Numbered from the stretch's first letter, positions 18,411 to 27,691 are shown. The stretch: 64,000 nt of DNA from Paenibacillus polymyxa (GCF_018614975.1 NZ_JAGGNR010000014.1:124001-188000), one strand, 5' to 3'. Translations and numbers: made by a program. The notes: generated from the letters alone by a model not told the origin.

Positions 18411-18500
18411 AAAAGAGAGTACTTCCCTACCCCGGACGAAGCCTGAACACGCACTTAAGCGGAATTCAGCAGATCTTCTCGGGTTAGGGGGTACTCTCTT
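18411..18500. terminator. Long bidirectional terminator ytpI / ytoI
   Basis: AAGAGAGTAC (18413-18422) pairs perfectly with GTACTCTCTT (18491-18500), continued by CCCTA-CCC with GGGTTAGGG, and enclosing smaller hairpins. On the reverse strand it ends in seven T residues. A second small hairpin (about 18506-18535) overlaps the ytoI stop. Confidence 0.75.
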
Positions 18501-18527
18501 GGTCTATGCCTGGGGTAATTCCCCCTG

Positions 18528-19871
18528 TTAGGCATGGTCAATGGATTGCAATGTCATGACCGCTTTACATACAACACTGCCTTCGCAGGTAACAACAATA
18601 TCCATCTTGCACGTTCGACGGCTGGTTTCCAGAATAACCGGTCGAACCAGAATCTGATCTTCAATCTGTACCGGTCGAACAAAATAAGTCGTTACATTAT
18701 CCACCACATGGTCGTTCCCTGTAACATCCCACGCTGCCCGCCGGCCAGCCTGTGTCATCACATTTAACAGAACACCTTCGGAGATTGTACCCAGATCCGT
18801 CGCCATCTGAGGAATGATGAATCCGTGAAATAACAATTCGTTCTGATCACCGCGCTCCTCGGCAAACCCGTTCCAGATCAGATGATCAAACGTCTCTCCC
18901 AGTTGTGGCTGCTTCTGTGCATCCCTCATGGCCTGCAGCACTTCCTTACGTGTGACGGACGCAATCAGTTTGCGGTTCCGATCCACGATTGGCAGAAAAT
19001 CGATGCCCTCCCAGGTCATAATCTGGGCAGCAGAAGCAAGAGATGTCTGCAATGAGGCCGTAATCGGGCGGCGTATCACACATTTCTCAATACTTTGATC
19101 TTCTTTCAGCTCACTGACATCCTTCAGACTCACAATCCCGATGACCCGGTTCCATTCATCCACGACCGGGAAGCGGTGTTCACCCGTCTCCGACACAAGC
19201 TTATGAAAATCCGCGGCAAAACTGGTCACCTTCAGCACCTGCAAGCGAGGCTTCTGACCGATAATATCTTCAACAAGCATAATTTTTTTCTTGATCAGCC
19301 GGTCGAAGATTGCACGGTTAATCATTGAAGCCACCGTGAATGTATCATGTCTGGATGAAATAATCGGTAGCCCAAGCTCGTCAGCCATAATTCTTACTTC
19401 ACGACTTGTCCCGAAGCCACCTGTAATCAACACGCCCGCTCCCTGTTCCAGGGCAAGCGAGTGAGCATCTTCACGGTTACCCACAATCAGCAGACTCCCA
19501 GCGTCAATATAACGGGCCATTGCCTGTTCTTTCATCGCACCAATCACATACTTGTGCAGCGGTTTGGCAAGACCTTCGTTCCCCCCCAGCACATGCCCCT
19601 CTACAATGGTCACGACATCAGCAAAGGTCAATTGTTCCGACATGCCCCGAGGTCTCTTCTCAATCCGCACCGTTCCAATTCGTTCCTTGGTCACCACCAG
19701 CCCGAAGTTCTCCGCCTCTTTCACCGCACGATACGCTGTCCCTTCACTTACACCCAGCTCCCGCGCAAGTCCACGTACTGATATTTTGCTGCCAACCTTC
19801 AGTTGTTCAATATGTTGAAGTAACTGTTCATGCTTCGTTACGTTCTCTTCCTGTCCGTCCAACTGTACCAC
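18528..19871 (-). CDS. ytoI: YtoI: HTH, DRTGG, CBS pair and hotdog domain protein
   Basis: A 447-residue multidomain putative regulator. Order: winged-helix-like HTH (about residues 12-70, V-R-G-L-A-R-E-L-G-V-S-E-G-T-A-Y), DRTGG domain (about 80-185), two CBS domains (about 195-310, with typical F-P-V-V-D and F-L-P-I-V-D strands), and a hotdog/MaoC-like C-terminus (about 325-440). CBS pairs usually bind adenine nucleotides, and the hotdog domain may bind acyl-CoA; both are inference. Length and neighbourhood match Bacillus YtoI. The start is a GTG with only a weak ribosome binding site; a TTG three codons later is the alternative. An extended -10 promoter lies just upstream. Confidence 0.85.
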   Translation of the reverse strand: MVQLDGQEENVTKHEQLLQHIEQLKVGSKISVRGLARELGVSEGTAYRAVKEAENFGLVVTKERIGTVRIEKRPRGMSEQLTFADVVTIVEGHVLGGNEGLAKPLHKYVIGAMKEQAMARYIDAGSLLIVGNREDAHSLALEQGAGVLITGGFGTSREVRIMADELGLPIISSRHDTFTVASMINRAIFDRLIKKKIMLVEDIIGQKPRLQVLKVTSFAADFHKLVSETGEHRFPVVDEWNRVIGIVSLKDVSELKEDQSIEKCVIRRPITASLQTSLASAAQIMTWEGIDFLPIVDRNRKLIASVTRKEVLQAMRDAQKQPQLGETFDHLIWNGFAEERGDQNELLFHGFIIPQMATDLGTISEGVLLNVMTQAGRRAAWDVTGNDHVVDNVTTYFVRPVQIEDQILVRPVILETSRRTCKMDIVVTCEGSVVCKAVMTLQSIDHA

Positions 19872-19903
19872 CCCCGAAGATGCATCTGTACTATACTGTA
19901 TCT

Positions 19904-19912
19904 ATTATAACA
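19904..19912 (-). promoter_or_regulatory. Extended -10 promoter of ytoI
   Basis: On the reverse strand TGTTATAAT is a perfect extended -10 element. No good -35 box is seen at the usual distance, which is common for extended -10 promoters. It leaves a leader of about 25 bases before the GTG start. Confidence 0.55.
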
Positions 19913-20010
19913 CGGCTTTAGGAAAATAACCCCACCCCTACCCCATTCTCGTAGGGAAGTCCACCGCTTGAATTCAATCATCCGATTGATCTCTAATCTT
20001 ATATGTACCA

Positions 20011-20050
20011 AAAAGACCGGAACCCCTGATGTGAAAGGGAATCCGGTCTT
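20011..20050 (-). terminator. Terminator after the 95-residue membrane protein gene
   Basis: AAGACCGGA pairs with TCCGGTCTT, extended inside by CCC/GGG after a small mismatch, with five T residues following on the reverse strand. Confidence 0.8.
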
Positions 20051-20112
20051 ATTCCAGAGGCAGAACCAAATCTGTCGACCCTGCCCTGGCATACTGAATG
20101 CAAGTTTATTCC

Positions 20113-20400
20113 TTATACAGACTCGCTCCGCTCCTGCTTGTCCAGCAGTTTCATCTCCCACTGCCGCAGCTTTGCCCGGCGAACGGCTTCCAGTGCACGC
20201 TTCTTCTCTTCATCCACACCGAGAATAAAATGCAGATGTGCACCAACGATTAATAAGGAGAATAGCACCCATACGATGCCAAAAATATTAACCCAGTCCA
20301 TTCCTCCAGCAAAGGAAATCCGCGGCAGTGCAATAACCAGCATCGACAACGCAATAAGCAGATAGATCACATGTTTTGCTTTTTTCAACCTCTTCACCAT
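20113..20400 (-). CDS. Two-helix membrane protein of unknown function
   Basis: 95 residues: a basic N-terminus, two hydrophobic helices (about residues 10-30 and 36-60) separated by a short Gly/Asp loop, and a highly charged C-terminal helix rich in Glu, Lys and Arg that should lie in the cytoplasm. AAGGAG is well placed before the ATG. It has its own terminator. No family recognised. Confidence 0.7.
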   Translation of the reverse strand: MVKRLKKAKHVIYLLIALSMLVIALPRISFAGGMDWVNIFGIVWVLFSLLIVGAHLHFILGVDEEKKRALEAVRRAKLRQWEMKLLDKQERSESV

Positions 20401-20505
20401 TCACAGCTCCTTCGTTCTTGATCGACTCTATATGTCTAGTCTATGAACGATAAGGAGCTAATATGAAAGGTTCAGGTAAAAAAACAAGACAACCTTTTAG
20501 TACGT

Positions 20506-20710
20506 GTTCAAAAAGATCAGTTTTCAGTACCGAGAAGATGGAATGAAGCTAGAAATGGAGTAGCGGAGCGTAGGACAACTACGTGAGCAACCGCAATGTT
20601 TCCGCAGGAAACAACCTTCGTAAGCCTCCCGCTTATTTCGGCTGAATTTCATATTCGATGCTGATGATGCCGCTAGGCATCATTCGGAATCAAAAGTGGA
20701 CTTTTTGAAC
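20506..20710. repeat. Structured repeat element with 10-bp terminal inverted repeats
   Basis: A 205-base non-coding element bounded by GTTCAAAAAG and CTTTTTGAAC. Inside are three clear hairpins: CGTAG-GACAA-CTACG (20569-20583), GTTTCC-GCA-GGAAAC (20598-20612) and GATGATGCC-GCTA-GGCATCATT (20663-20684, last pair G-T). There is no open frame of note and no transposase. A fragment matching its right end occurs at 5362-5387, and a further exact GTTCAAAAAG lies in the region beyond the mdh stop near 1459. It resembles a miniature mobile or structured intergenic repeat; I recall similar intergenic sequences from Paenibacillus, but that cannot be checked here. Confidence 0.6.
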
Positions 20711-20717
20711 TACCTTT

Positions 20718-21065
20718 TTACGCTTCAGCGCCACCGTACAGATGACCCAGACTATCAGCAATAATTTTGTTCACGTCTTCAATGATGACACTGAGGCGAC
20801 GCTCCGCATCAAACAAACGACGGATGTTCAGATTCAAACTCAGTACTTCAAACAGTTTCTCCATTTTCTCCATCTCATCCGGAGCCGGCATATCCCCGCT
20901 CATCATACGTTGTTGCAATTCCATTTGTTGATCACGGAAGTTATCCAGCATTGCTTTTGCATCCGGATCAGCTTCAATCAGCTTCATCGCGGAAGTAATC
21001 TCTTCCACCTCGCTGCTTTCTCTCAGTGCTTTGGCCAAATCATTGGCTTTGTCATAAATGTTCAC
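20718..21065 (-). CDS. yheA: YlbF/YmcA superfamily protein, YheA type (UPF0342)
   Basis: A 115-residue, all-helical, charged protein with no membrane segment. The pattern matches YheA: an N-terminal Y-D-K-A-N-D-L-A-K-A-L-R, a middle F-R-D-x-Q-M-E-L-Q-Q helix and a late E-R-R-L-S-x-I-I-E-D-V-N-K-I-I helix, ending with L-Y-G. YlbF/YmcA relatives form small helical complexes linked to RNA processing and development in Bacillus; the role of YheA itself is not established. In Bacillus yheA lies beside the yheC and yheD spore-coat genes, and here it is next to five of them. The structured repeat element ends 8 bases after its stop. Confidence 0.85.
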   Translation of the reverse strand: MNIYDKANDLAKALRESSEVEEITSAMKLIEADPDAKAMLDNFRDQQMELQQRMMSGDMPAPDEMEKMEKLFEVLSLNLNIRRLFDAERRLSVIIEDVNKIIADSLGHLYGGAEA

Positions 21066-21301
21066 TATTATTCCTCCTCAGATTGGTTCGTTCATCCGTG
21101 TTAATACACGCTTTTCTCCGCTGTCAAACAAGGACGATCTGAAACAGGCCATCCATAACCTGCCTAGAATCAAATGCATTTAATCCATATGGGTCAATCA
21201 CCAAGGGTTATATGTCCTCATATGATGAAGCACATGCCATGTTCAGATGCCGTTCAACTTCGAGATCAGACATCAAGTTGCCGCCCGGAAGGAGATCCGT
21301 G

Positions 21302-22669
21302 ATGTCCACTAAAAAAGTAACGATTCAGGTTACCGGCTCGGGCATCCTGCAGGACGACGTCATCATGCTGGGCGAAGGGGTGCTCAAGGCGCTTAAAATC
21401 CCTTCAGGAAGGCCGCTTCAGCTGCAATTTGGCTCTTTCCGCCGCGAAGTCACTGTTATTCCGGTACCAAGGTATGACGGGCTGCGTATCAATCAGACAG
21501 TTGCCAGCAAGACCGGTCTCGTTCCACGTTCGGTCCTGAGGGTATCCTATCGTTCAGCCAGCCGTACGCTTCGCCTTGGACCCTACATCAGTGTACTGGT
21601 TAGCCAGGATTATCCCGACCAGCCCGATCGGCCCTTTGGCTCCATCACGATGTTCTGTCAAGAACTGGTGAACGCCTGCCGTAAGCGAGGCGCCTATGTA
21701 TCCTTTTTCACACCGGAGGATATTGGAGCGGTAACGGGTTATATGAAAGGCTGGGTGTATGATGACGGCTGGAAAAAGACTGTTCTGCCTGTAGCAGACG
21801 TCGTCAATAACCGGCTAACGTCCCGCAAGCTTGAGAACAAACCTAGCGTACAGCATTTTATGAAAGAAGTAAAATCGCTCTACGGCACGCAAACCTTCAA
21901 TGAAAAGTTTCTGGACAAAAACGAAGTATTTGACGCACTCAAGTCCATTTCAACGCTTAAACGAGTTCTTCCCGAGTCTCATTTGCTCAAGACGTCCACG
22001 ATGCTTAAGACAATGTGCAACCGACATCCGGTTGTATTTCTAAAGCCTGTACGCGGTTCTTTGGGCAAAGGCATTATCCGGGTCTCACGTCAGACGGACG
22101 GAAGCTTCCTGACTCTGGCTACAGGCGTCGGGGGTACCCGGAAACAAACGTATACTTCTCTGGATAAACTGTATGCCAGTATGTCCGGGAAAATGAAAAC
22201 AACGCGTTATCAGATCCAACAAGGGCTGACTCTCATTGACAACAGTGGCAGACCCGTGGATTTCCGTGCGCTCGTGCAAAAGAACCGTACAGGTAAATGG
22301 AGTGTAACCTCCATCGTCGCCCGGATTGCGGGCGGGAGTCACTACGTATCCAATCTGGCACGGGGTGGAAGTCTCAGCACCGTCAAGGATGCTGTTGCCA
22401 AAACACAGTTGTCTGGATCAGCCAAAGCTTCCGCGTATGCAGGGTTGCACACCGCAGCACTGGATATCGCCAAAGGAATCGAGAGTGCCATCCCTGCTCA
22501 TTTTGGTGAACTTGGTATTGATCTGGCCCTGGACACCGCTGGGCGCGTATGGCTGCTCGAAGTTAACTCCAAACCATCCAAGAATGATAATACACCACTG
22601 AGTGAGAGCAAGATCCGCCCTTCCGTCAAAGCCATGCTCGAATATTCTACGTACCTGGCGGGTTTTTGA
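21302..22669 (+). CDS. YheC/YheD family ATP-grasp protein 1 (spore coat-associated), long form
   Basis: 455 residues. The first ~100 form a small beta-rich domain ending in a G-P-Y-I-S-V-L-V strand; after it comes the family core (F-F-T-P-E-D-I, V-V-N-N-R-L, N-E-V-F-D-A-L) and an ATP-grasp C-terminus with K-P-V-R-G-S-L-G-K-G-I and the metal-ligand stretch L-L-E-V-N-S-K-P. ATP-grasp enzymes join a carboxylate to an amine or thiol through an acyl phosphate, but no substrate is known for this family; Bacillus members are coat-associated. AAGGAG is seven bases before the ATG at 21302, which is preferred over the frame start at 21212. First of five tandem paralogues. Confidence 0.85.
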   Translation: MSTKKVTIQVTGSGILQDDVIMLGEGVLKALKIPSGRPLQLQFGSFRREVTVIPVPRYDGLRINQTVASKTGLVPRSVLRVSYRSASRTLRLGPYISVLVSQDYPDQPDRPFGSITMFCQELVNACRKRGAYVSFFTPEDIGAVTGYMKGWVYDDGWKKTVLPVADVVNNRLTSRKLENKPSVQHFMKEVKSLYGTQTFNEKFLDKNEVFDALKSISTLKRVLPESHLLKTSTMLKTMCNRHPVVFLKPVRGSLGKGIIRVSRQTDGSFLTLATGVGGTRKQTYTSLDKLYASMSGKMKTTRYQIQQGLTLIDNSGRPVDFRALVQKNRTGKWSVTSIVARIAGGSHYVSNLARGGSLSTVKDAVAKTQLSGSAKASAYAGLHTAALDIAKGIESAIPAHFGELGIDLALDTAGRVWLLEVNSKPSKNDNTPLSESKIRPSVKAMLEYSTYLAGF

Positions 22670-22732
22670 AAAGTTATTCCCTAAAGTTATTCCCTATTGG
22701 AAACAAATCTGATAGAGGAGAGGTGCAGCGTA

Positions 22733-23923
22733 ATGTTTCCAACATCTCAGACCAAGACACTGGCCATTCTGGTACGTACAACCGAAGGCTCACCTCCCTT
22801 TACGGATGAACTTTTCTGCCGTCGTCTCAGTTTGGTGAGCATCCCATACGCCCTTCAGATTATTGTGATCCCGATATCGAATGATGCAGTCCATCTCCCT
22901 CTTCAATGGGGATATGCCTATCATCAAGGGGAGTGGAATTCGGTACCTGTTCCTGCAGTCGACCTCATTATGGATCGTTGTCTTCGCCCTATCCCCAGGT
23001 ACGTCAGACAGCAGCTTAAGGAATGGATACCAACCAACGGCACAGATCAACACCGTTATTGGTCTGCTTCCCTTCCAGGAAAATGGGAGGTACATCGTGT
23101 GTTGTCCCGAAATCCTGAATTGAGGTCACAACTTGCTCCCACAACCCGGATCGGATCGCATATTCCTTGGCAAACATGGCTGGACCGTTGGCCCAAAGGA
23201 CTGTTCTTTAAACCGGTAGCCGGAACTCATGGCAAAAATACCTTTCGCCTGTCTCGGGGAGCGACTCCATCAACATGGGTCGTGAATGGGCGTAACGAGG
23301 ACAATGAACCCTTTTTTCTTACATTCAACCATACCCAGGCTGTATCTTCCTGGCTCGCATTACATCAGGCTGAGCGTAAGATGATTGTGCAGCCGTATCT
23401 GGAGCTTAGCCATCATGGAAGAGCATTCGACATACGGGCTCTAATGCAAAAGAATGGGCAAGGTCGCTGGAAACTTACCGGATGTATGGTACGGGAAGGA
23501 CCCGAAGGTTCACTCACGTCCAATCTTCACGGTGGGGGTAAAGCATATCCTGCCCACGCATATCTGCTCCAGCGATATGGAACGATCCGCACGGAAACTC
23601 TGCTGAAGAGCATCCGGCAGACTGCTACTCTTATCCCCACCCTGCTGGAAAGCCGTTTCGGCAGGTTAGCCGAATTGGGGCTTGATTTCGGAGCAGATGC
23701 AGAGGGCCAACTCTGGCTAATTGAAGTCAACTCCAAACCAGGCCGCACCTCATTCGCAGAAGCGGGCGACCGACGCATGCATACCCTGACTTATACCCGG
23801 CCGCTTGCCTATGCCCGTTATCTGTTGCAACAACATGTTCTCACGGACGTCATTCGTCCAATGAAATTGCCGAATACATCCAGCAAAGCTGGCCTGAAAC
23901 CCATCCCGATTCACGGCGGCTGA
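22733..23923 (+). CDS. YheC/YheD family ATP-grasp protein 2, divergent
   Basis: 396 residues. It lacks the ~100-residue N-terminal domain of copies 1 and 3. The core is recognisable but diverged (D-L-I-M-D-R-C-L in place of the usual N-R), followed by the nucleotide loop F-K-P-V-A-G-T-H-G-K-N-T, then R-A-L-M-Q-K-N-G and L-I-E-V-N-S-K-P-G-R. The G-K-G of the loop is G-K-N here, so ATP binding may be altered. GAGGAGAGG is about nine bases before the ATG at 22733. It follows copy 1 by 63 bases and is read in the same operon. Confidence 0.82.
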   Translation: MFPTSQTKTLAILVRTTEGSPPFTDELFCRRLSLVSIPYALQIIVIPISNDAVHLPLQWGYAYHQGEWNSVPVPAVDLIMDRCLRPIPRYVRQQLKEWIPTNGTDQHRYWSASLPGKWEVHRVLSRNPELRSQLAPTTRIGSHIPWQTWLDRWPKGLFFKPVAGTHGKNTFRLSRGATPSTWVVNGRNEDNEPFFLTFNHTQAVSSWLALHQAERKMIVQPYLELSHHGRAFDIRALMQKNGQGRWKLTGCMVREGPEGSLTSNLHGGGKAYPAHAYLLQRYGTIRTETLLKSIRQTATLIPTLLESRFGRLAELGLDFGADAEGQLWLIEVNSKPGRTSFAEAGDRRMHTLTYTRPLAYARYLLQQHVLTDVIRPMKLPNTSSKAGLKPIPIHGG

Positions 23924-23983
23924 GGCCCGCAGCGCCCGCTTGCCATGGAGCCCAAGGATCTTTTCAGGATAGGAGGATAAATC

Positions 23984-25357
23984 ATGAGTTTGACCTTTTG
24001 CAATCTGCATTTCACCAAGCAACCGGATAAAGTGGTTTATGTATCCAACGCTTTAATGAAGAGCCTCAACCTGTCCGGCAAAAAAACGGTGCACCTTCGC
24101 TTCGGGCGTGACCGGGTACCTGCAACGATCAAACCAATCAAAAAAGCAGGTAAACATCTGTATCTCGCTTCAGGTATCCGTAATATAATGAACGTTCCCA
24201 AACGGGGCAGTATCTATCTCCGAAATTTGCAAAATGATGAGGTCCAGTTAGGTCCACTGATCGGCGTACTCTCTGATGGGCCTGCGACGAGCACTAATCC
24301 ATTCGGTTCCCGTACTGGTTTCATTAAACAGTTACTCCGTGAAGGCAGCCGAAAATCCTATATTTATGCCTTTACTCCCCGGGATATCAATTGGCAGAAT
24401 GAGACGGTATCCGGTTTTTTTCTGAATGAAAACGGAAGCTTTACCCGCAAAACGGTACCTCTGCCTGATGTTGTCTACAACCGGTTACCAAGCCGTCGTT
24501 CAGATTTCTCACCAGCCATCAACCAACTGCGGGAACGATTTATTCGTCGGAAAATTCCGTTCTTCAACTGGAGCTTCTTTAACAAATCGGATATCTATAC
24601 ATTGCTGGAGAATGAACCGACAGCCGGACGGTATATCCCTGAATCAATTACCAATCCGTCCGTTGAACAGATGAAGGAAATGTTGGAACGCCATCAGTTC
24701 GTCTACTATAAACCTACTGCAGGAAGTCTGGGGAACGGGATCTACCGCCTGACTTATTCGCCCAAACGTGGATATTTCGCACGTTATCGCAAAAAAGGCG
24801 GTAATGCACTCCTGCGGTTTGGTTCCTTCAACAGTCTGATGCGCATGCTTCAGGGAAGACATGGCAAACAGCTTCGCGGATATGTTGTTCAGCAGGGAAT
24901 ACGTCTAATTGAGATTGATGAATGTCCAATTGATTTCCGTTTTCACATGCACAAAAATGGTAACAATCAATGGGTTGTTGTCGGGATTGGAGCCAAAAAG
25001 GCAGGACGTGGCAGCGTCACAACACACATCAAAAATGGCGGCTCCCTAATGACTCCTGAGCAGGCGCTCAGTCGAAACTTCGGCGATCGTGCGGGAGAAG
25101 TTCTTCAGCAGGCCAAATCCGTCGCTATTACACTGGCCCAGGCGATTGAAACCCAGCACCAGCATCTGATTGGTGAGATTGGCTTTGATCTGGGCATTGA
25201 TCAGGAGGAACATGTATGGATGTTCGAAGCGAACGCCAAACCCGGGCGCTCCATTTTCCGTCACCCTTCACTCCGGGTGGAGGGCAAATCGTCGGTGGAG
25301 CACATCTTGGAACACTGCCTGTATTTGAGCAAGTTCCGGAAGAAGGAAGAAATTTGA
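23984..25357 (+). CDS. YheC/YheD family ATP-grasp protein 3, long form
   Basis: 457 residues, built like copy 1: a beta-rich N-terminal domain (about residues 1-95), then the core with Y-N-R-L-P-S-R and N-K-S-D-I-Y, the nucleotide loop Y-K-P-T-A-G-S-L-G-N-G-I (again N for K at the third position), and the C-terminal F-E-A-N-A-K-P-G-R metal site. AGGAGG precedes the ATG at good distance. Its stop codon overlaps the start of copy 4 (TGATG), so the two are translationally coupled. Confidence 0.87.
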   Translation: MSLTFCNLHFTKQPDKVVYVSNALMKSLNLSGKKTVHLRFGRDRVPATIKPIKKAGKHLYLASGIRNIMNVPKRGSIYLRNLQNDEVQLGPLIGVLSDGPATSTNPFGSRTGFIKQLLREGSRKSYIYAFTPRDINWQNETVSGFFLNENGSFTRKTVPLPDVVYNRLPSRRSDFSPAINQLRERFIRRKIPFFNWSFFNKSDIYTLLENEPTAGRYIPESITNPSVEQMKEMLERHQFVYYKPTAGSLGNGIYRLTYSPKRGYFARYRKKGGNALLRFGSFNSLMRMLQGRHGKQLRGYVVQQGIRLIEIDECPIDFRFHMHKNGNNQWVVVGIGAKKAGRGSVTTHIKNGGSLMTPEQALSRNFGDRAGEVLQQAKSVAITLAQAIETQHQHLIGEIGFDLGIDQEEHVWMFEANAKPGRSIFRHPSLRVEGKSSVEHILEHCLYLSKFRKKEEI

Positions 25358-26463
25358 TGAGCCTTCATGATGATTTCAAACCTGTCATTGCTGTTTTAAC
25401 CATGCATGATAAACAGCGCATGTTCAGGGGAAATCATCAAAATTTTCAGGATATCTTACAGACAGGCGAGAGCATGGGATACGTGGTGTACATTGTAACT
25501 GTACGGGATCTGAACGTGAGTGGTCCCACCGTGAAAGGATATACGTACAACAAGGGGAGTGGAAAGTGGGTTTCACAACCTTTCCCCCTTCCCCATGTTC
25601 TGTACAATCGTATTCCCAACCGGGAAGACGAAGGAAAACCTTCCGTTCAGCGCAAAATTGACGAATGCATGCAATCAGGAATCGAACTGTATAACCCATT
25701 CTTTTTCAACAAATGGGATCTGTTCGAATGGCTTAAGAAATCCAAATCGACTCAGCAACTGATCCCTTATACTCGGCGGATGCGAAGTGCTTCTTCTCTG
25801 GGTGCCGTTCTACGGGCGTATCCCTATCTGTACCTTAAGCCCGAGAGCGGCAAAGCTGGCAAAGGAATCATGATGCTTAAATTCCAGGAAAAAGAACGGC
25901 TTCCCTATCGACTCAAAATACAAACCACACGTAGAAGCACGACCTATAAAGCAGCTACACTTGCCAAGTTATGGGCACGAATTCGCAAAGAAACCGGACA
26001 TACGCCCTATATCATGCAACAAGGCATTGAACTGGCATCCTCTCGTAAACGCCCCTTCGATTTGCGTGTTCTTGTACAAAAGAACACCAAGGGCCAATGG
26101 AGCGTAACCGGTGTAGGAGCGAGACTTGCTGGCTCCCGCAGCATTACAACTCATGTGCCGCGCGGCGGGAGCGTAGAAGACCCTGAGAAGCTGCTGACCG
26201 AGCTTTTTGGCGAAGAAATGTCAACGAACCTGATGAAACGTGTGAAATCCACTTCATTAATGATCGCAAGACAGGTAGAACGGGGATCAGGTTACACTCT
26301 CGGAGAAATGTCCATGGATCTGGGCATTGATGACCTGGGGGAACTCTGGTTCTTCGAAGCCAATGCAAAGCCCATGAAGTTTGATGAACCACAGATCAGA
26401 CGGCGGTCATTGGAACGTATTTTTCACTACAGCGCTTATCTTGCCCGTCAGTCCAAACGATGA
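25357..26463 (+). CDS. YheC/YheD family ATP-grasp protein 4, short form
   Basis: 368 residues without the N-terminal beta domain. The core has Y-N-R-I-P-N-R and N-K-W-D-L-F, the nucleotide loop L-K-P-E-S-G-K-A-G-K-G-I (complete G-K-G) and the C-terminal F-E-A-N-A-K-P. The ATG at 25357 overlaps the TGA of copy 3; AGAAGGAAG lies about eight bases upstream. A longer frame reaching back to 25216 would run inside copy 3 and is rejected. The complete ATP-grasp motifs make this a good candidate for an active enzyme of the set. Confidence 0.87.
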   Translation: MSLHDDFKPVIAVLTMHDKQRMFRGNHQNFQDILQTGESMGYVVYIVTVRDLNVSGPTVKGYTYNKGSGKWVSQPFPLPHVLYNRIPNREDEGKPSVQRKIDECMQSGIELYNPFFFNKWDLFEWLKKSKSTQQLIPYTRRMRSASSLGAVLRAYPYLYLKPESGKAGKGIMMLKFQEKERLPYRLKIQTTRRSTTYKAATLAKLWARIRKETGHTPYIMQQGIELASSRKRPFDLRVLVQKNTKGQWSVTGVGARLAGSRSITTHVPRGGSVEDPEKLLTELFGEEMSTNLMKRVKSTSLMIARQVERGSGYTLGEMSMDLGIDDLGELWFFEANAKPMKFDEPQIRRRSLERIFHYSAYLARQSKR

Positions 26464-26498
26464 TAGACAGGAATACTGCAAAAAGAAGGTGATTGTTT

Positions 26499-27677
26499 GT
26501 GTCCTCACCTGTTCTGGGCATTATGACGTTGTACTTAAATGAACATCGCGCTCTTGAAGAACGAAGCGTCTATCGCAGAATGATTCTTGAAGGGCGCAAG
26601 CGGGGACTCGATATCTATGTATTCACACCAGCCGACGTACACCCCGGCGGCAAACAAATTGAAGCCATGGTTTTTCATGAGGGAAAAGGCTGGTCCAGGG
26701 AGTGGCGATCATTCCCTGACCTGATCTTTGATCGTTGCAGGATTCAGCGTAACCGAAGGTTCCAGCAATTGCTTGCTTTTCGTGAGAACTATGGGCATCT
26801 GCTCTTTCTGAACAGGCCACTGCGCAATAAATGGACCATACATCAGACCCTTTTGCAAAAAGCCAACTTTCGTGAACACCTGCCGGAAACCGCTCTATTT
26901 CAGGATATGTCCGATGTAAACCGGATGCTCAAAGTTTCTTCCCTGGTCTATCTCAAACCCATTAATGGAACAGGCGGACGTGGTATTCTGCGCATTGAAC
27001 GCAGCAGTAGCGAGGCTAATACGGTGCTTGTTCAGGGGCGGGATCAGAAGCGTCGTATCATTACTCCACGTAAAGTTCATTTATCACGACTTGGCGCGTT
27101 GCTCCAGCACTGGAACATGAAAGACAAGTATCTTGTACAAAAGGGCATTCAACTTCAGCTTCCGAATGGACGTGTGCATGATTATCGCATGCTGGTTCAG
27201 AAGAACGGTGAGGGACAATGGGAGCTTACTGGATGTGCTGGACGCATGGGTGCAGAAAAAAGCGTGACCTCGAATCTGCATGGCGGCGGTCAGGCAATAG
27301 CGATGAACCGACTCATGAAGCAATGGATCGAAGATGACGACCTCCGGGCAGAAATTAACACAACTGCAGAAACGTTTGGCATTGAGGTTGCTTCCTTTCT
27401 GGAAGATACGTATGGAGACTTATGTGAGCTGGCACTGGATTTAGCAATTGACAGAAGCGGACGTATCTACCTGCTTGAAGTTAATCCCAAACCTGCGCGT
27501 GAAGTATTCGCTCGCATCGGGGAGCGGGATATCTATTATAAAGCCATCACTCAACCGCTGGAGTACGCCTTATGGGTATATCGCAGCAGACCTCCCGGAA
27601 TGCCCAGAAAGCCAGCCATTCCCAGGCCCGTTTCGCAAAAATCCGCCAGAGTAAAAAGAAAAAGGAAAGTCAAGTGA
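26499..27677 (+). CDS. YheC/YheD family ATP-grasp protein 5, short form with basic tail
   Basis: 392 residues without the N-terminal beta domain. It has the core D-L-I-F-D-R-C, N-K-W-T-I-H, the nucleotide loop L-K-P-I-N-G-T-G-G-R-G-I, R-M-L-V-Q-K-N-G and L-L-E-V-N-P-K-P-A-R. The last ~25 residues are Lys/Arg/Pro-rich, not seen in the other copies, and could bind polyanions or the coat surface (inference). AGAAGGTG is about eight bases before a GTG at 26499; a TTG at 26493 is too close to it. It closes the operon, with a strong terminator 15 bases later. Confidence 0.85.
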   Translation: MSSPVLGIMTLYLNEHRALEERSVYRRMILEGRKRGLDIYVFTPADVHPGGKQIEAMVFHEGKGWSREWRSFPDLIFDRCRIQRNRRFQQLLAFRENYGHLLFLNRPLRNKWTIHQTLLQKANFREHLPETALFQDMSDVNRMLKVSSLVYLKPINGTGGRGILRIERSSSEANTVLVQGRDQKRRIITPRKVHLSRLGALLQHWNMKDKYLVQKGIQLQLPNGRVHDYRMLVQKNGEGQWELTGCAGRMGAEKSVTSNLHGGGQAIAMNRLMKQWIEDDDLRAEINTTAETFGIEVASFLEDTYGDLCELALDLAIDRSGRIYLLEVNPKPAREVFARIGERDIYYKAITQPLEYALWVYRSRPPGMPRKPAIPRPVSQKSARVKRKRKVK

Positions 27678-27691
27678 GTGGATACAAAAAG

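Noticed and set aside
20160..20400. Forward frame opposite the 95-residue membrane protein
   Set aside because: The reverse-strand gene has a good ribosome binding site, terminator and membrane pattern; the forward frame has none.
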